A stretch of 64,000 nt of DNA, from positions 404,524 through 468,523 of the forward strand of contig NZ_JAHKPI010000025.1 in the NCBI RefSeq assembly GCF_018860425.1, written 5' to 3'. The translations under genes were made by a program, and so were the position numbers. The stretch comes from Marinobacter sp. F3R08. Lineage in GTDB: Bacteria > Pseudomonadota > Gammaproteobacteria > Pseudomonadales > Oleiphilaceae. A model generated the notes under the pieces. The model was given only the letters and a program-made list of their open reading frames with translations. It had not been told where the DNA came from and did no database searches. Each line of letters opens with the position of its first letter. Positions within the stretch are counted from its first letter, which is position 1. Below are positions 8,452 to 16,768 of this stretch, piece by piece.

Positions 8452-9069
8452 TCAGAACCAACCGGATTTCTGAATGGCTTCGAAGCCGAAATGCAGTGTA
8501 ACGTCATCGCCAACCATTGCCTGATCGATGCCGTAAGTCATGCCCCATTCACTGCGTTTTAGCGTGGTGGAAGCACTGATACCAAGTGTGTATTCCTCGT
8601 GGCCGAAGGGGTATGCGTCAGCTTTGTTAAGTGTCACATCCAGCACCACAGGTCGGGTCTGCCCAAGTAGCGTCAGATTCCCTGTAACTTTGCCTGTACT
8701 CTCTCCGGTGGTCTCAAATCCGGTAATTGTGAAAATGATTTCCGGATACTGTTTGCTGTCGAGGAAATCCTCATTGCGAACATGTTCGTCGCGCTCTTTG
8801 TGATTGGTAAACACGCTATCACTTTGAAATACCAGTTTGCCGGACTTGAGCTCTCTGGTCTCGTCGTCGTAAACGAACTCTCCTTCAACTTCCCGGAACA
8901 GACCCATCACCGGGGCATAGCCAATGTGCATGATTTCGAAAAACATCGAAAAGTGTTCGTCGTCGACGGTGTAGTTCTCCGGTTCTGCGAGGGCTGGCGG
9001 GCTCATGGCGAGCGCAGTCGTCAGGGCAATGACAGAGCGGACGAAGGATTTCAGCTTACTGAACATCAT
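8452..9069 (-). CDS. YceI-family periplasmic protein
   Basis: A 205-aa exported protein of the YceI family, lipocalin-like barrels that bind isoprenoid or other hydrophobic ligands. The start is the first of two adjacent ATGs (9069), preceded by GAGGAGA; upstream codons lack a ribosome site. A signal peptide ends near PPALA. Family features are YTVDDEHFSMFFEIMHIGYAP, GEFVYDDETRELKSGKLVF, HVRNEDFLDSKQYPEIIF and GNLTLLGQTRPVVLDVTL. The beginning of the gene overlaps the end of the CDP-alcohol phosphatidyltransferase gene by 14 bases, which suggests coupled translation and perhaps a shared lipid-related role. Confidence 0.9.
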   Translation of the reverse strand: MMFSKLKSFVRSVIALTTALAMSPPALAEPENYTVDDEHFSMFFEIMHIGYAPVMGLFREVEGEFVYDDETRELKSGKLVFQSDSVFTNHKERDEHVRNEDFLDSKQYPEIIFTITGFETTGESTGKVTGNLTLLGQTRPVVLDVTLNKADAYPFGHEEYTLGISASTTLKRSEWGMTYGIDQAMVGDDVTLHFGFEAIQKSGWF

Positions 9070-9790
9070 GGGGATGTCTCCTCTCATAAAGCCATCGAAT
9101 ATCCAGGAAAAATGACCACACAAGCAACGCAAGAGCGGTTGCAAGGGTGGCACTGGCAAACAGTGGATTGATCGGTGGCAGGATTGCCACCATCAGCGTG
9201 ACGATCTGCCAGACGCAGACAGTCTTTCGCCTGAAACTGTCCGGAAGCGGTGCATTTAGCCAATTCATGAAGCAGCTGGAAATCACAAAGGCATAGCGGG
9301 TGAGGCCCAGGCCCAGGACCCATGGACCGGCTTTGCCAATGGCCAAAACAGCGACACTGAGTCCAAGAATAAACAGAGCGTCCAGCTCCATGTCGAAGCG
9401 GGCACCGAAATGGCTCCCGGATCTGGTCACTCTTGCGACTTTTCCATCCACACCATCAAGGATCAATGCGAGCAAGCACATCCAGGCATAAAGCCAGAGA
9501 CTGTCCGTGAGGTTTCCGGCAAATGGGGCCAGAGCAGTCAGCACAATGACCAGAGTGCCTCGTAAAAGGGTCGTCCGATTGGCCGGGCCGAAATCCCGGT
9601 GTTCTGGCCAGGCCCGGAAAACGAGGCCACCAATGCCGAGGTAGAGCGCTGCTGCAAGCAAATAGAAAGCAAATGGTGGGTGGGCCACCCAGCCCGCCGC
9701 CAGGCTGAACAGGATGACAAGTCCGAAGCCCCAGGCGAGATCCACCGGTAGTGAAACTCTGTGTGGAACTGACTGGCCGTTAAAATCCAT
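9056..9790 (-). CDS. CDP-alcohol phosphatidyltransferase family membrane protein
   Basis: A 244-aa integral membrane enzyme. The family signature D-G-x2-A-R-x8-G-x3-D-x3-D is complete (DGKVAR at about residues 115-120, then G129, D133, D137), and about six hydrophobic segments are visible. Such enzymes move a phosphatidyl group from a CDP-activated lipid to an alcohol acceptor. It does not resemble PgsA or PssA closely enough to name, and the acceptor is unknown. The ATG at 9790 has GGAG seven bases upstream. It is divergent from the dehydrogenase gene at 9969 and overlaps the YceI gene downstream, which places it at the edge of the glycosyl/pterin-like gene group. Confidence 0.85.
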   Translation of the reverse strand: MDFNGQSVPHRVSLPVDLAWGFGLVILFSLAAGWVAHPPFAFYLLAAALYLGIGGLVFRAWPEHRDFGPANRTTLLRGTLVIVLTALAPFAGNLTDSLWLYAWMCLLALILDGVDGKVARVTRSGSHFGARFDMELDALFILGLSVAVLAIGKAGPWVLGLGLTRYAFVISSCFMNWLNAPLPDSFRRKTVCVWQIVTLMVAILPPINPLFASATLATALALLVWSFFLDIRWLYERRHPHDVQ

Positions 9791-9968
9791 CACCGAACTC
9801 CAGCGTATAGGTCTTCAGGCATCGAGCACTTCGGATGCGCGATAGACTGACTATAGTTGATATGTCTACCTGTGCTTACGAGCATTGACCGTGTTCAGAC
9901 CTGAAGATTCAGCCCGGGATGGGTAATGAAACATGCCATTGAGACCACTGTCAGGAAAGGAGCTACCT

Positions 9969-10976
9969 TTGCAACGCGATTCCGACGATCTCAACACCCA
10001 CACATCGGCCCTTGCATGGTGGATAACCGGCGCCGGTAAGGGTGAGATTCATGAGACGCCGCTGGTGGAGTCCGGCGGAGAAACGAGCGGGGAGTGGATT
10101 ACGGTTCAGGCCCTTTATTCAGGCATAAGCCGGGGCACCGAGTCTCTGGTTTTTCATGGCCGCGTGCCCAGGAGTGAGTATTCCGCGATGAGGGCACCGT
10201 TTCAGGCGGGTGAGTTTCCATGGCCAGTGAAGTATGGCTACGCCAACGTAGGCCGGGTTGTGGAGGGGCCCGTCGACCTTGTCGGGCAAAACGTGTTTTG
10301 CCTTTACCCTCACCAGACGCGATACCGGGTCCCGGTGTTGGCGGCGACGCCCCTGCCGGACGCTCTGCCCCCCAGGCGTGCGATTCTTGCAGCCAATATG
10401 GAAACTGCCATTAATGGCCTCTGGGATGGTGCACCGGCGGTTGGCGACCGTATTGCAGTGGTTGGGCTCGGCGTGGTTGGCCTGCTTGTCGCGTGGCTGG
10501 CCAGTCGCATCCCGGGAACTCGCGTTACTGCGATCGACACGAATAGAGAAAGGCAGGCTATTGCCGAGCAGCTGGGTTTGACATTCAGCACCGGCTCCTG
10601 CGTCGACGATCATGATCTGGTAATTCATGCCAGTGGTCACCCTTCAGGTCTGGAGACAGCGCTGAAACTGGCGGGGCAGGAAGCAACCATCGTTGAAATG
10701 AGCTGGTACGGCGACCAGCTGGTATCCGCCCCCCTGGGTGCCGCATTCCACCCACGGCGCCTGACACTGAAATCGAGCCAGGTGGGCCAGATTGTCCCGT
10801 CCCGAGTCCCCAGGTGGGATTACGCCAAACGCCTTTCTCTGGCTCTGGATTTGCTTCAGGACGATGTTCTGGACGCCTTGATTACCGGGGAATGCCGCTT
10901 TGACGAGCTACCGACGTCCATGGCGCGAATTTTGATTGATGGCCGGGAAACGCTCTGCCATCGCGTGGTTTATTAA
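9969..10976 (+). CDS. Zinc-type alcohol dehydrogenase family (MDR) oxidoreductase
   Basis: Medium-chain dehydrogenase, about 335 aa. A TTG at 9969 has a strong AAGGAG ending six bases upstream, whereas the in-frame ATG at 9933 lies before a poor site, so I prefer TTG. The fold is visible as a GroES-like N-terminal half (SGISRGTESLVFHGRVP, KYGYANVGRVV) and a Rossmann motif, IAVVGLGVVGLLVAWLA, ending in the acidic VTAIDTN. The structural-zinc cysteine cluster is absent, and catalytic zinc ligands are not obvious. The subgroup recalls sugar or bacteriochlorophyllide-type dehydrogenases. It is the first gene of a plus-strand run with the PTPS-like protein and the fused glycosyltransferase. It probably oxidises or reduces a small hydroxylated intermediate. 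Confidence 0.8.
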   Translation: MQRDSDDLNTHTSALAWWITGAGKGEIHETPLVESGGETSGEWITVQALYSGISRGTESLVFHGRVPRSEYSAMRAPFQAGEFPWPVKYGYANVGRVVEGPVDLVGQNVFCLYPHQTRYRVPVLAATPLPDALPPRRAILAANMETAINGLWDGAPAVGDRIAVVGLGVVGLLVAWLASRIPGTRVTAIDTNRERQAIAEQLGLTFSTGSCVDDHDLVIHASGHPSGLETALKLAGQEATIVEMSWYGDQLVSAPLGAAFHPRRLTLKSSQVGQIVPSRVPRWDYAKRLSLALDLLQDDVLDALITGECRFDELPTSMARILIDGRETLCHRVVY

Positions 10977-11006
10977 TTACCCAAATTTGTTGTTAAAGGA
11001 GAAATT

Positions 11007-11405
11007 ATGTTCGGTCTGACGGTCCGGGATCACATGATGATTGCCCATAGCTTTAACGGAGAGATCTTTGGTCCTGCACAGAAGATCCACGGTGCCACTT
11101 ACGTGGTAGATGTGACTTTTGAGCGTCGCGAGTTGGATAAGGACGACCTGGTCGTTGATATCGGTCTGGCTTCCGATCTTCTCAAGAACGTACTCTCCGA
11201 GTTCAACATGCAGAATCTGGATGAGCTACCGGAATTACGAGGTCGCAATACCACCACAGAATTCATGGCCAGGCTGGTTTTCGATCGGATGGCAGATGCC
11301 ATTCACGGGGGCCGGTTAGGTGAGACAGGAAAGGGCATTGTTGCCTTGAAAGTTACGCTCTCGGAATCCCACATCGCCTGGGCCAGCTACCATGGCGGAA
11401 TCTGA
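11007..11405 (+). CDS. 6-pyruvoyl-tetrahydropterin synthase/QueD-fold protein, divergent
   Basis: A 132-aa protein behind a near-perfect AAAGGAGA site. The PTPS/QueD fold is recognisable from MMIAHSF, IHGATYVVDV, VVDIGLASDLLKNVL, NLDELPEL, GRNTTTEFMARLVFDRM and the terminal ESHIAWASY. Classical enzymes bind zinc through His plus an HGH pair and use a cysteine just before that pair. Here the pair reads HGA, and no cysteine occurs in this protein before or after it. The enzyme may therefore use a different metal site or reaction. The end overlaps the next start by 14 bases. A GTP-derived (pterin or deazapurine) substrate is possible but unproven. Annotation as QueD by automatic tools should be treated with caution. 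Confidence 0.75.
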   Translation: MFGLTVRDHMMIAHSFNGEIFGPAQKIHGATYVVDVTFERRELDKDDLVVDIGLASDLLKNVLSEFNMQNLDELPELRGRNTTTEFMARLVFDRMADAIHGGRLGETGKGIVALKVTLSESHIAWASYHGGI

Positions 11406-13332
11406 CACAACGGGTTTTGTTGAATTTCTGGTTCCGGGTGATCCGGAACAGAACACGGGCGGATATCGTTATGTGAGGCAGTTGGTTTCGGCTCTGAACG
11501 AAGAAGCCATTAAGGCCCGAGTGGGTGGTTTGCCGGGGCAGTTTCCGCGTCCGGACCGGCTCGCCCGGGATTCCATGGATCAGGAACTTGCCTGCATGTC
11601 CGAGGGCACTACGGTAGTGCTGGACGGCCTGGCTATGAGTGGTCTCCCGGACATCCTGGAAAAACACGCACCGCGCCTGAATCTGATCGCCCTGATACAT
11701 CATCCACTTGCTGATGAGACCGGGATAAGTGAAACCGATCGGCAGTGGTTTTTCGAGTCTGAAAAGCAGGCGCTCAGATTCGTGAGGGGGGTTATCACTA
11801 CCAGTCAATATACGGCCGCCCGGTTGGCGGATTACGACGTGCCGGCAGAGGCGTGTCGGGTTGCTGAACCGGGTGTGACCAGGGCCTTTGTCTCGCAAGC
11901 CCGGAGTCAGCAATCTGAAACTCGGCGCCTGCATATTCTGTGTGTCGCTCATCTGTCACCAAGAAAGGCCCAGCACCAATTGGTGGCGGCATTGGAGAGT
12001 CTGAAAGACCTGCCGTGGCAATGCACTCTGGCAGGCTCTGACTGTCGAGACCCCGGTTACAGTCAGAAAGTACGCCGGTCGATTTCCAGGGCTGGTTTGG
12101 AGGATCGCATTAAACTGGTCGGAGAAGTGGATGAAGCCGGGCTTGCAGATCTCTACCGGACGGCTGATTTCTTCGTATTGCCCTCACTGTACGAGGGCTA
12201 TGGCATGGTAATCGACGAGGCTTTGGCTGAAGGATTACCTATCATTTCCTCCGATGGCGGGGCTCTTGCAAAAACGTCTGCCCGGCCGGGGGTCGTTCAG
12301 TACTGTGCCGGCGATGCCAGGGCCCTCGAATCTCGTATCAAAAGCTGGCTGGAACATCCTGGCCGTCTTGCCCATGCAGTCAGGCTTGCAACGAAAGAAG
12401 CCAGACGGGTTCGGTCCTGGGGCGACACCGCCAGGGACGTCAATGAGGCGCTTCGAAACTTCACTGGATCTCCTTGCGACCTGCATCAGCCATCAGAATT
12501 TGCAAGCGAATGGCTGGCGGCCCGGGAGGGGCCAGATCATCGGGCGCGGGCCAGACGACTGAATGAGCAGCTGAACCAGTGGTTGGTTGAGCGTTACGAT
12601 GCTCAATTGCCTGTAAACCGCTGTCCGATGCTCATTGTGGACATGGGGGCCGGTCGGGGTTCGAACGCCAGGTATCTGGTGCCTGTGTTGCAAGTACCAC
12701 AAACCTGGCTGGCACTGGATCAGGATGCTGTATTGCTGCGCGAGGCCAGACTTGGTGTAGCTCGTCTGGACGTTCCCTTTGAAACCTGCGCGGTTCAGTT
12801 AACGACGGGGAATATGGAGCAACTTCTGCCGCCTGAGATTGCCCTGATAACGGCGTCTGCACTTATTGATCTTGTTTCCGAGCCCTGGCTGAGCGCACTC
12901 AGTCAGGCGGCAGTTCGCAGGCGCTCGGCGATGCTCATTGCCCTGAGTTATGCCGGGCAGTTTGAGGTATCTCCGGGCCATTCCGATGATGACCTTGTTC
13001 AGGATCTTGTTAACCAGCATCAGCATGGCGACAAAGGGACGGGTGCGGCCCTCGGCCCCGATGCTCCCGGTGTTCTGAAGAAACTGCTAACTGCAGAGGG
13101 GTACCGGGTTGAGCTGGCGGAATCCCCCTGGATATTGAGCGAAGGCGATCAGGTGTTGGCGCGAATGCTCATGCGGGGCTGGGTCGACGCCGCCATCGAG
13201 CAGTCTCCCGGAAATCGACACCAATTAACCCGCTGGCTGGACACGCGGAGTAGACAGCTATTGGCTGGCCAGCTGACCATTATGGTACGGCATCTGGATC
13301 TTCTCGCTCTGCCCCCCGGAGCCTTGCCTTGA
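11392..13332 (+). CDS. Fused GT4 glycosyltransferase and SAM-dependent methyltransferase
   Basis: A 646-aa cytoplasmic fusion. Residues about 1-360 are a GT-B (GT4) transferase: a glycine-rich start (NTGGYRYVRQ), HLSPRKAQHQLV at the sugar-nucleotide site and the E-x7-E element EGYGMVIDEALAEGLP (Glu268 and Glu276). Residues about 370-646 form a class I methyltransferase with motif I VDMGAGRGSN at 416-425 and a following acidic LALDQD. One chain could thus glycosylate and methylate the same small molecule. It overlaps the PTPS-like gene upstream and the membrane-protein gene downstream (TTGA at 13329-13332). I find no frameshift that would explain the fusion as an error. Confidence 0.85.
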   Translation: MAESDTTGFVEFLVPGDPEQNTGGYRYVRQLVSALNEEAIKARVGGLPGQFPRPDRLARDSMDQELACMSEGTTVVLDGLAMSGLPDILEKHAPRLNLIALIHHPLADETGISETDRQWFFESEKQALRFVRGVITTSQYTAARLADYDVPAEACRVAEPGVTRAFVSQARSQQSETRRLHILCVAHLSPRKAQHQLVAALESLKDLPWQCTLAGSDCRDPGYSQKVRRSISRAGLEDRIKLVGEVDEAGLADLYRTADFFVLPSLYEGYGMVIDEALAEGLPIISSDGGALAKTSARPGVVQYCAGDARALESRIKSWLEHPGRLAHAVRLATKEARRVRSWGDTARDVNEALRNFTGSPCDLHQPSEFASEWLAAREGPDHRARARRLNEQLNQWLVERYDAQLPVNRCPMLIVDMGAGRGSNARYLVPVLQVPQTWLALDQDAVLLREARLGVARLDVPFETCAVQLTTGNMEQLLPPEIALITASALIDLVSEPWLSALSQAAVRRRSAMLIALSYAGQFEVSPGHSDDDLVQDLVNQHQHGDKGTGAALGPDAPGVLKKLLTAEGYRVELAESPWILSEGDQVLARMLMRGWVDAAIEQSPGNRHQLTRWLDTRSRQLLAGQLTIMVRHLDLLALPPGALP

Positions 13333-14258
13333 CAGAACATCAGCGTAAACGGGTACGGTTGGGCTTCCGATGGCTGTTTTCGGTACTGTTCCTTGGCTAT
13401 GTCATCCACTCCGTCGATGCCAATACACTCTGGAGCGAACTGGCTGATTTCCCTTTGGTAATTCTGGTACCCGCTATACTGCTCACGGTGATGCAGGTGG
13501 CGCTTTCTGCCTGGCGCTGGTGTTTTACAGTGAAATGCCTCGGATTACCGCTGGCCTATGGCCTGGCATTCCGTGAGTACTATCTGGCCATCTTCCTGAA
13601 CCAGGTATTGCCTGGCGGCGTCCTTGGTGATGTCAATCGGGCCTGGCGACATGGAGGTGTTGTTGGAAAGGGTGTGGCTGCCCTCCATGGGGTGGCCATC
13701 GAGCGACTGTCGGGGCAGTTGGTACTGGCTCTGGTTGTCGTCACGGCTTTTGGCTGGTTTCTCGGTTCCGGCCGTCTTGAAACGGGCGTCTGGGGGAATG
13801 GTCTTTGGATCGTTGCGGCTGTCGTTTCTTTTGTCGTCGCACTCCTGCTCGTCGTCAGGGGTGGAAGGGCGGGTTATCTGCAGTGCCTCCGGCGAGATGT
13901 GTCTCTGGCACTGTTGAACCGATCGGTATTGCCGGTTCAGCTTGGCTCTTCACTACTGGTCTTGGCGAGCTATCTATGCGTGTTTCTCTGCCTTGCCTGG
14001 GGCGCAGGCTATCTTGATAACGTGGAATCTGTGGTAACCATCGCTGGTTTGAGCAGTATTCTCCTTCTGAGCATGGTCATACCTCTGACAGTTGCCGGCT
14101 GGGGTATCCGGGAGGGTGCCGCGGCGGTGTTTTGGCCACTGATCGGTTTACCGGCGGAGCAGGGGGTAGCGCTCAGTGTGGGATATGGCGCTCTGGTGCT
14201 GGTTTCCAGTCTGCCAGGGGCCGTTTTGTTGTTTGTGAGCAAGCCTGAATGCGCGTGA
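13329..14258 (+). CDS. Lysylphosphatidylglycerol synthase transmembrane/UPF0104-type flippase-like protein
   Basis: A 309-aa inner-membrane protein with about eight hydrophobic segments, of the LPG_synthase_TM (UPF0104) family. Typical stretches are LSAWRWCFTVKCLG, YYLAIFLNQVLPGGVLGDVNRAW and SMVIPLTVAGWGIREGAAAVF. It begins at a TTG overlapping the stop of the fusion gene, with GGAG at 13318-13321. Family members move or modify lipid-linked molecules and often sit next to glycosyltransferases. Here it suggests that the product of the cluster is lipid-linked or crosses the membrane. It has no MprF-type catalytic domain, so it is not an aminoacyl-lipid synthase. Confidence 0.8.
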   Translation: MTEHQRKRVRLGFRWLFSVLFLGYVIHSVDANTLWSELADFPLVILVPAILLTVMQVALSAWRWCFTVKCLGLPLAYGLAFREYYLAIFLNQVLPGGVLGDVNRAWRHGGVVGKGVAALHGVAIERLSGQLVLALVVVTAFGWFLGSGRLETGVWGNGLWIVAAVVSFVVALLLVVRGGRAGYLQCLRRDVSLALLNRSVLPVQLGSSLLVLASYLCVFLCLAWGAGYLDNVESVVTIAGLSSILLLSMVIPLTVAGWGIREGAAAVFWPLIGLPAEQGVALSVGYGALVLVSSLPGAVLLFVSKPECA

Positions 14259-14317
14259 GCGCAGGGAATTCTGGCGTGATTCGCCTGCGGCCACTACGCC
14301 CTGCTTTTGCGGCAGGA

Positions 14318-15190
14318 CTAGGCCTCAGGAGAAAAGTCCAGGTCGAACAGCATGTCACTGCCGAGGTTGATTAACTGGGCTCGGGGCCGAAGGGCATCGT
14401 CCAGAAAATCGATTTCCGGAAGCGAGAATGCGGGGCGGCCGCTGCCGATTATCATGGGGGCAACCATCACGTGAAGCCGGTCCAGCAGACCTGCTTTGAG
14501 AAACGTTGAGACGGTGACACCGCCACCTTCCACAAATATCTTTCTTAATCCGAAATCCGACAGGACCCGAAGAATCAATTCCGGATTCACTGCCTCCCCG
14601 GCGTCAGAGTCCCCGAGGCAGGGGACTTCGGTAACACCCGAACCGATGGACAGGTGATCCTCTTTCCTATAGTTGCCTGCGACCAGTCGGAGGGTCGGGG
14701 CCTCACCATCGGTAAACAGGTGATGACCGTCCGGAACGCGTCGGTGACGGTCAATGACGACTCGCACCGGGTTGGGGCCGCTGGCGCGACGCACCGTAAG
14801 ACGGGGGTTGTCCGTTGAGGCGGTGCTGGCACCCACAACAACGGCATCAGATACTGCGCGTATCCGATGAAGGTGGGTGATGCCGTCCTTGCCATTAATG
14901 AAGCGGGAGCGGCCGGTAACGGTCGCAATTCGCCCGTCCAGGCTTTGGCCCAGCTGGCCAATCACTTTGGAGCTGCCATCATCTGTCACTGGCCGACACA
15001 GGGGAAGAAATACCGAAAGCAGATCTTTCGCCTCGCCAGTGGCTGGCTGCATCAGGCTCCAGGCTCCGTGACCATTGAGTTTTATCGCTTCGTGATGGGA
15101 GCCCGGCAATGGCAGTGTCACGTGGCTGCGGTCTACTGCACTAAGCACCAGTTCCCATGCCGATTCAATATCCAGGTTTCTTGCCGCCAT
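14318..15190 (-). CDS. RibD C-terminal (pyrimidine/pteridine reductase-like) domain protein
   Basis: A 290-aa protein whose residues about 85-285 match the RibD reductase/DHFR-like fold: VIGQLGQSLDGRIATVTG, HRIRAVSDAVVVGASTASTDNP, VRVVIDRHRRVP, GLRKIFVEGGGVTVSTFL and HVMVAPMIIGSGRPAF. The zinc deaminase half of true RibD is missing; about 80 unrecognised residues replace it. It is therefore a stand-alone NADPH-dependent reductase, probably not the riboflavin enzyme. It converges on the flippase-like gene, but the theme (reduction of a GTP-derived ring) fits the PTPS-like neighbour, so I count it in the same functional group. ATG at 15190 with AGG upstream. Confidence 0.82.
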   Translation of the reverse strand: MAARNLDIESAWELVLSAVDRSHVTLPLPGSHHEAIKLNGHGAWSLMQPATGEAKDLLSVFLPLCRPVTDDGSSKVIGQLGQSLDGRIATVTGRSRFINGKDGITHLHRIRAVSDAVVVGASTASTDNPRLTVRRASGPNPVRVVIDRHRRVPDGHHLFTDGEAPTLRLVAGNYRKEDHLSIGSGVTEVPCLGDSDAGEAVNPELILRVLSDFGLRKIFVEGGGVTVSTFLKAGLLDRLHVMVAPMIIGSGRPAFSLPEIDFLDDALRPRAQLINLGSDMLFDLDFSPEA

Positions 15191-15339
15191 AAGTAGCCTG
15201 TTCGGTTGTCGCCGAGGAGCTTTTAAGACTCCTTCAGTATAGGCAGATTGTGTGCAAAGCTATATATACGTTACATTTCCTGATTGAATCACTTCGCAGG
15301 GCATTTTCGGGACAAGTCCCGGTTTGAATGACGAGGTAA

Positions 15340-15582
15340 ATGGCCATGCAGCATGTGCAACCCATTCAGCACTGGGAGCCAGAAACGCCAGAAGATCACG
15401 GTCAGCTTGAGTTGCCCGGTATTGCCCTGGATAAAAGTGACGAACTTCTGGTGTCGCTGGATAAGCTGGAGGAAGCGCTTGAAAAGGTGCAGCTGACCGT
15501 GGAAGAGGCGGAATTGCTTCGCCGGTTCCGCAGAACAAGCACGGAAAACCGGCGAATGATCCTTCAGATCCTGGGCAGCTGA
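15340..15582 (+). CDS. Small unknown protein with predicted coiled coil
   Basis: An 80-aa product. The ATG at 15340 has GAGG close upstream; a second ATG follows at 15346. The N-terminal 30 residues are Gln/Pro-rich, and residues about 33-70 form a charged amphipathic helix (LVSLDKLEEALEKVQLTVEEAELLRRF) likely to be a coiled coil. It is convergent with galU, with 16 bases between the stops. I do not recognise the family. The clean ribosome site and helical periodicity argue that it is a real gene. Confidence 0.6.
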   Translation: MAMQHVQPIQHWEPETPEDHGQLELPGIALDKSDELLVSLDKLEEALEKVQLTVEEAELLRRFRRTSTENRRMILQILGS

Positions 15583-15598
15583 ATCTGCCCGAGGCTCG

Positions 15599-16435
15599 TT
15601 AATCGCCTTTCTTGTAGATATTCTCGTAAACGTAATTGGTGGCCTCAACAAAACCATCTATGCTGCCACAGTCGAACCGGCGACCCTTGAACTGGTAGGC
15701 CAGCACGCAGCCATTCTTTGCCTGTTCCAGCAAGGCATCGGTAATCTGTACTTCACCGTTCTTGCCTGCGGGGGTGCGTTCGATGATGTCGAAAATATCC
15801 GGGGTGAGAATGTAGCGGCCAATAATGGCCAGGTTGCTTGGTGCATCTTCCGGCGCCGGTTTCTCTACCATATCTGTAATCCTGAAGAGACCGTCCTTCA
15901 TGGATTCACCGGCAATCACACCATATTTGTGGGTTTCATCGGCCGGCACTTCTTCAATAGCAACAATGGAGCAGCGGAACTGGTTGTAGAGCTTTACCAT
16001 TTGCGCCAGAACGCCATCATCACCTTCGGGGCCCATGCAAAAGTCGTCGGCCAACACCACGGCGAAAGGGTTGTCACCCACAAGATTACGACCGGTCAGG
16101 ATGGCATGACCCAATCCCTTCATTTCGTTCTGCCGGGTAAAGGCAAAGCTGTTGTGGTGTATAAGATCCCTGATTGATGCCAGCAAGTCTTCCTTGCCCG
16201 AGCCGGCAATCTGGTGTTCAAGTTCATAGCTGATGTCGAAATGATCCTCAATTGCTCGCTTACCCCGACCGGTCACGAAGCCAAACTCGTGAATGCCGGC
16301 TTCTGCGGCTTCTTCTACGCCGTACTGAACCAGGGGTTTGTTCACTACCGGAAGAATTTCTTTGGGCATGGCCTTGGTAGCGGGTAGAAATCGAGTGCCG
16401 TAGCCGGCTACGGGAAACAGGCATTTTCTGATCAT
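15599..16435 (-). CDS. galU: UTP--glucose-1-phosphate uridylyltransferase
   Basis: Makes UDP-glucose from UTP and glucose-1-phosphate in the cytoplasm. The 278-aa length is usual for GalU. Diagnostic sequence is present: the nucleotide-binding start LFPVAGYGTRFLPATKAMPKE, then KPLVQYGVEEA, VVLADDF, the EEVPADETHKYGVI region and a FDCGSIDGF motif near the end. AGGACG precedes the ATG at 16435. It is divergent from the outer-membrane barrel and glucan (opg) genes; OpgH and exopolysaccharide enzymes in this window need UDP-glucose. Its leader contains the hairpin CTGACG-TAACGG-CGTCAG (16479-16496). Confidence 0.95.
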   Translation of the reverse strand: MIRKCLFPVAGYGTRFLPATKAMPKEILPVVNKPLVQYGVEEAAEAGIHEFGFVTGRGKRAIEDHFDISYELEHQIAGSGKEDLLASIRDLIHHNSFAFTRQNEMKGLGHAILTGRNLVGDNPFAVVLADDFCMGPEGDDGVLAQMVKLYNQFRCSIVAIEEVPADETHKYGVIAGESMKDGLFRITDMVEKPAPEDAPSNLAIIGRYILTPDIFDIIERTPAGKNGEVQITDALLEQAKNGCVLAYQFKGRRFDCGSIDGFVEATNYVYENIYKKGD

Positions 16436-16768
16436 ATCTTTCGTCCTTTGATATTTGGTTTCACGGCCTGTGGACTGCCTGACGCCGTTACGTCAGCGTG
16501 TTACGACTGTACCTTTCACAAAGTGTGCCGAGTTTACCCAAGTTATTGAGACAAATGCAGGGGGCTGTCCGGATTTGTAATTGTGGGTGTCTTTTGGCTT
16601 CCTTTCATAGCTAGCTTGTTTATTCATGTGTAGCTTTCATTTGTCCATATAACCTATTGTTTTAACGTAACATTAAAATTGTAAATTTTGACAATAAATT
16701 ATGGTGTGCCGCCTTAAAATTTTTTAAAGTGTCAGGTAATCCGGATCCCGACTGGTTGAGGCGTTTCT
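16436..16768. other. Divergent intergenic region between galU and the barrel gene
   Basis: About 330 bases without a gene. It contains the galU-leader inverted repeat CTGACG/CGTCAG (16479-16496) and a strongly AT-rich block (about 16640-16735) with AAAATT-GTA-AATTTT and TTAAAATTTTTTAA symmetry, of the kind bound by nucleoid proteins. A TTGACA at 16688-16693 lacks a well-spaced -10. Promoters for both flanking genes must lie here, but I cannot fix them. Confidence 0.5.

Noticed and set aside
14259..14317. CCTGC/GCAGG hairpin between the convergent flippase-like and RibD-like genes as a bidirectional terminator
   Set aside because: The stem is five pairs and neither side has a T-run.
16688..16720. 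TTGACA with TAAAAT as a promoter of the barrel gene
   Set aside because: The spacer is 21 bases, too long for a sigma-70 promoter.
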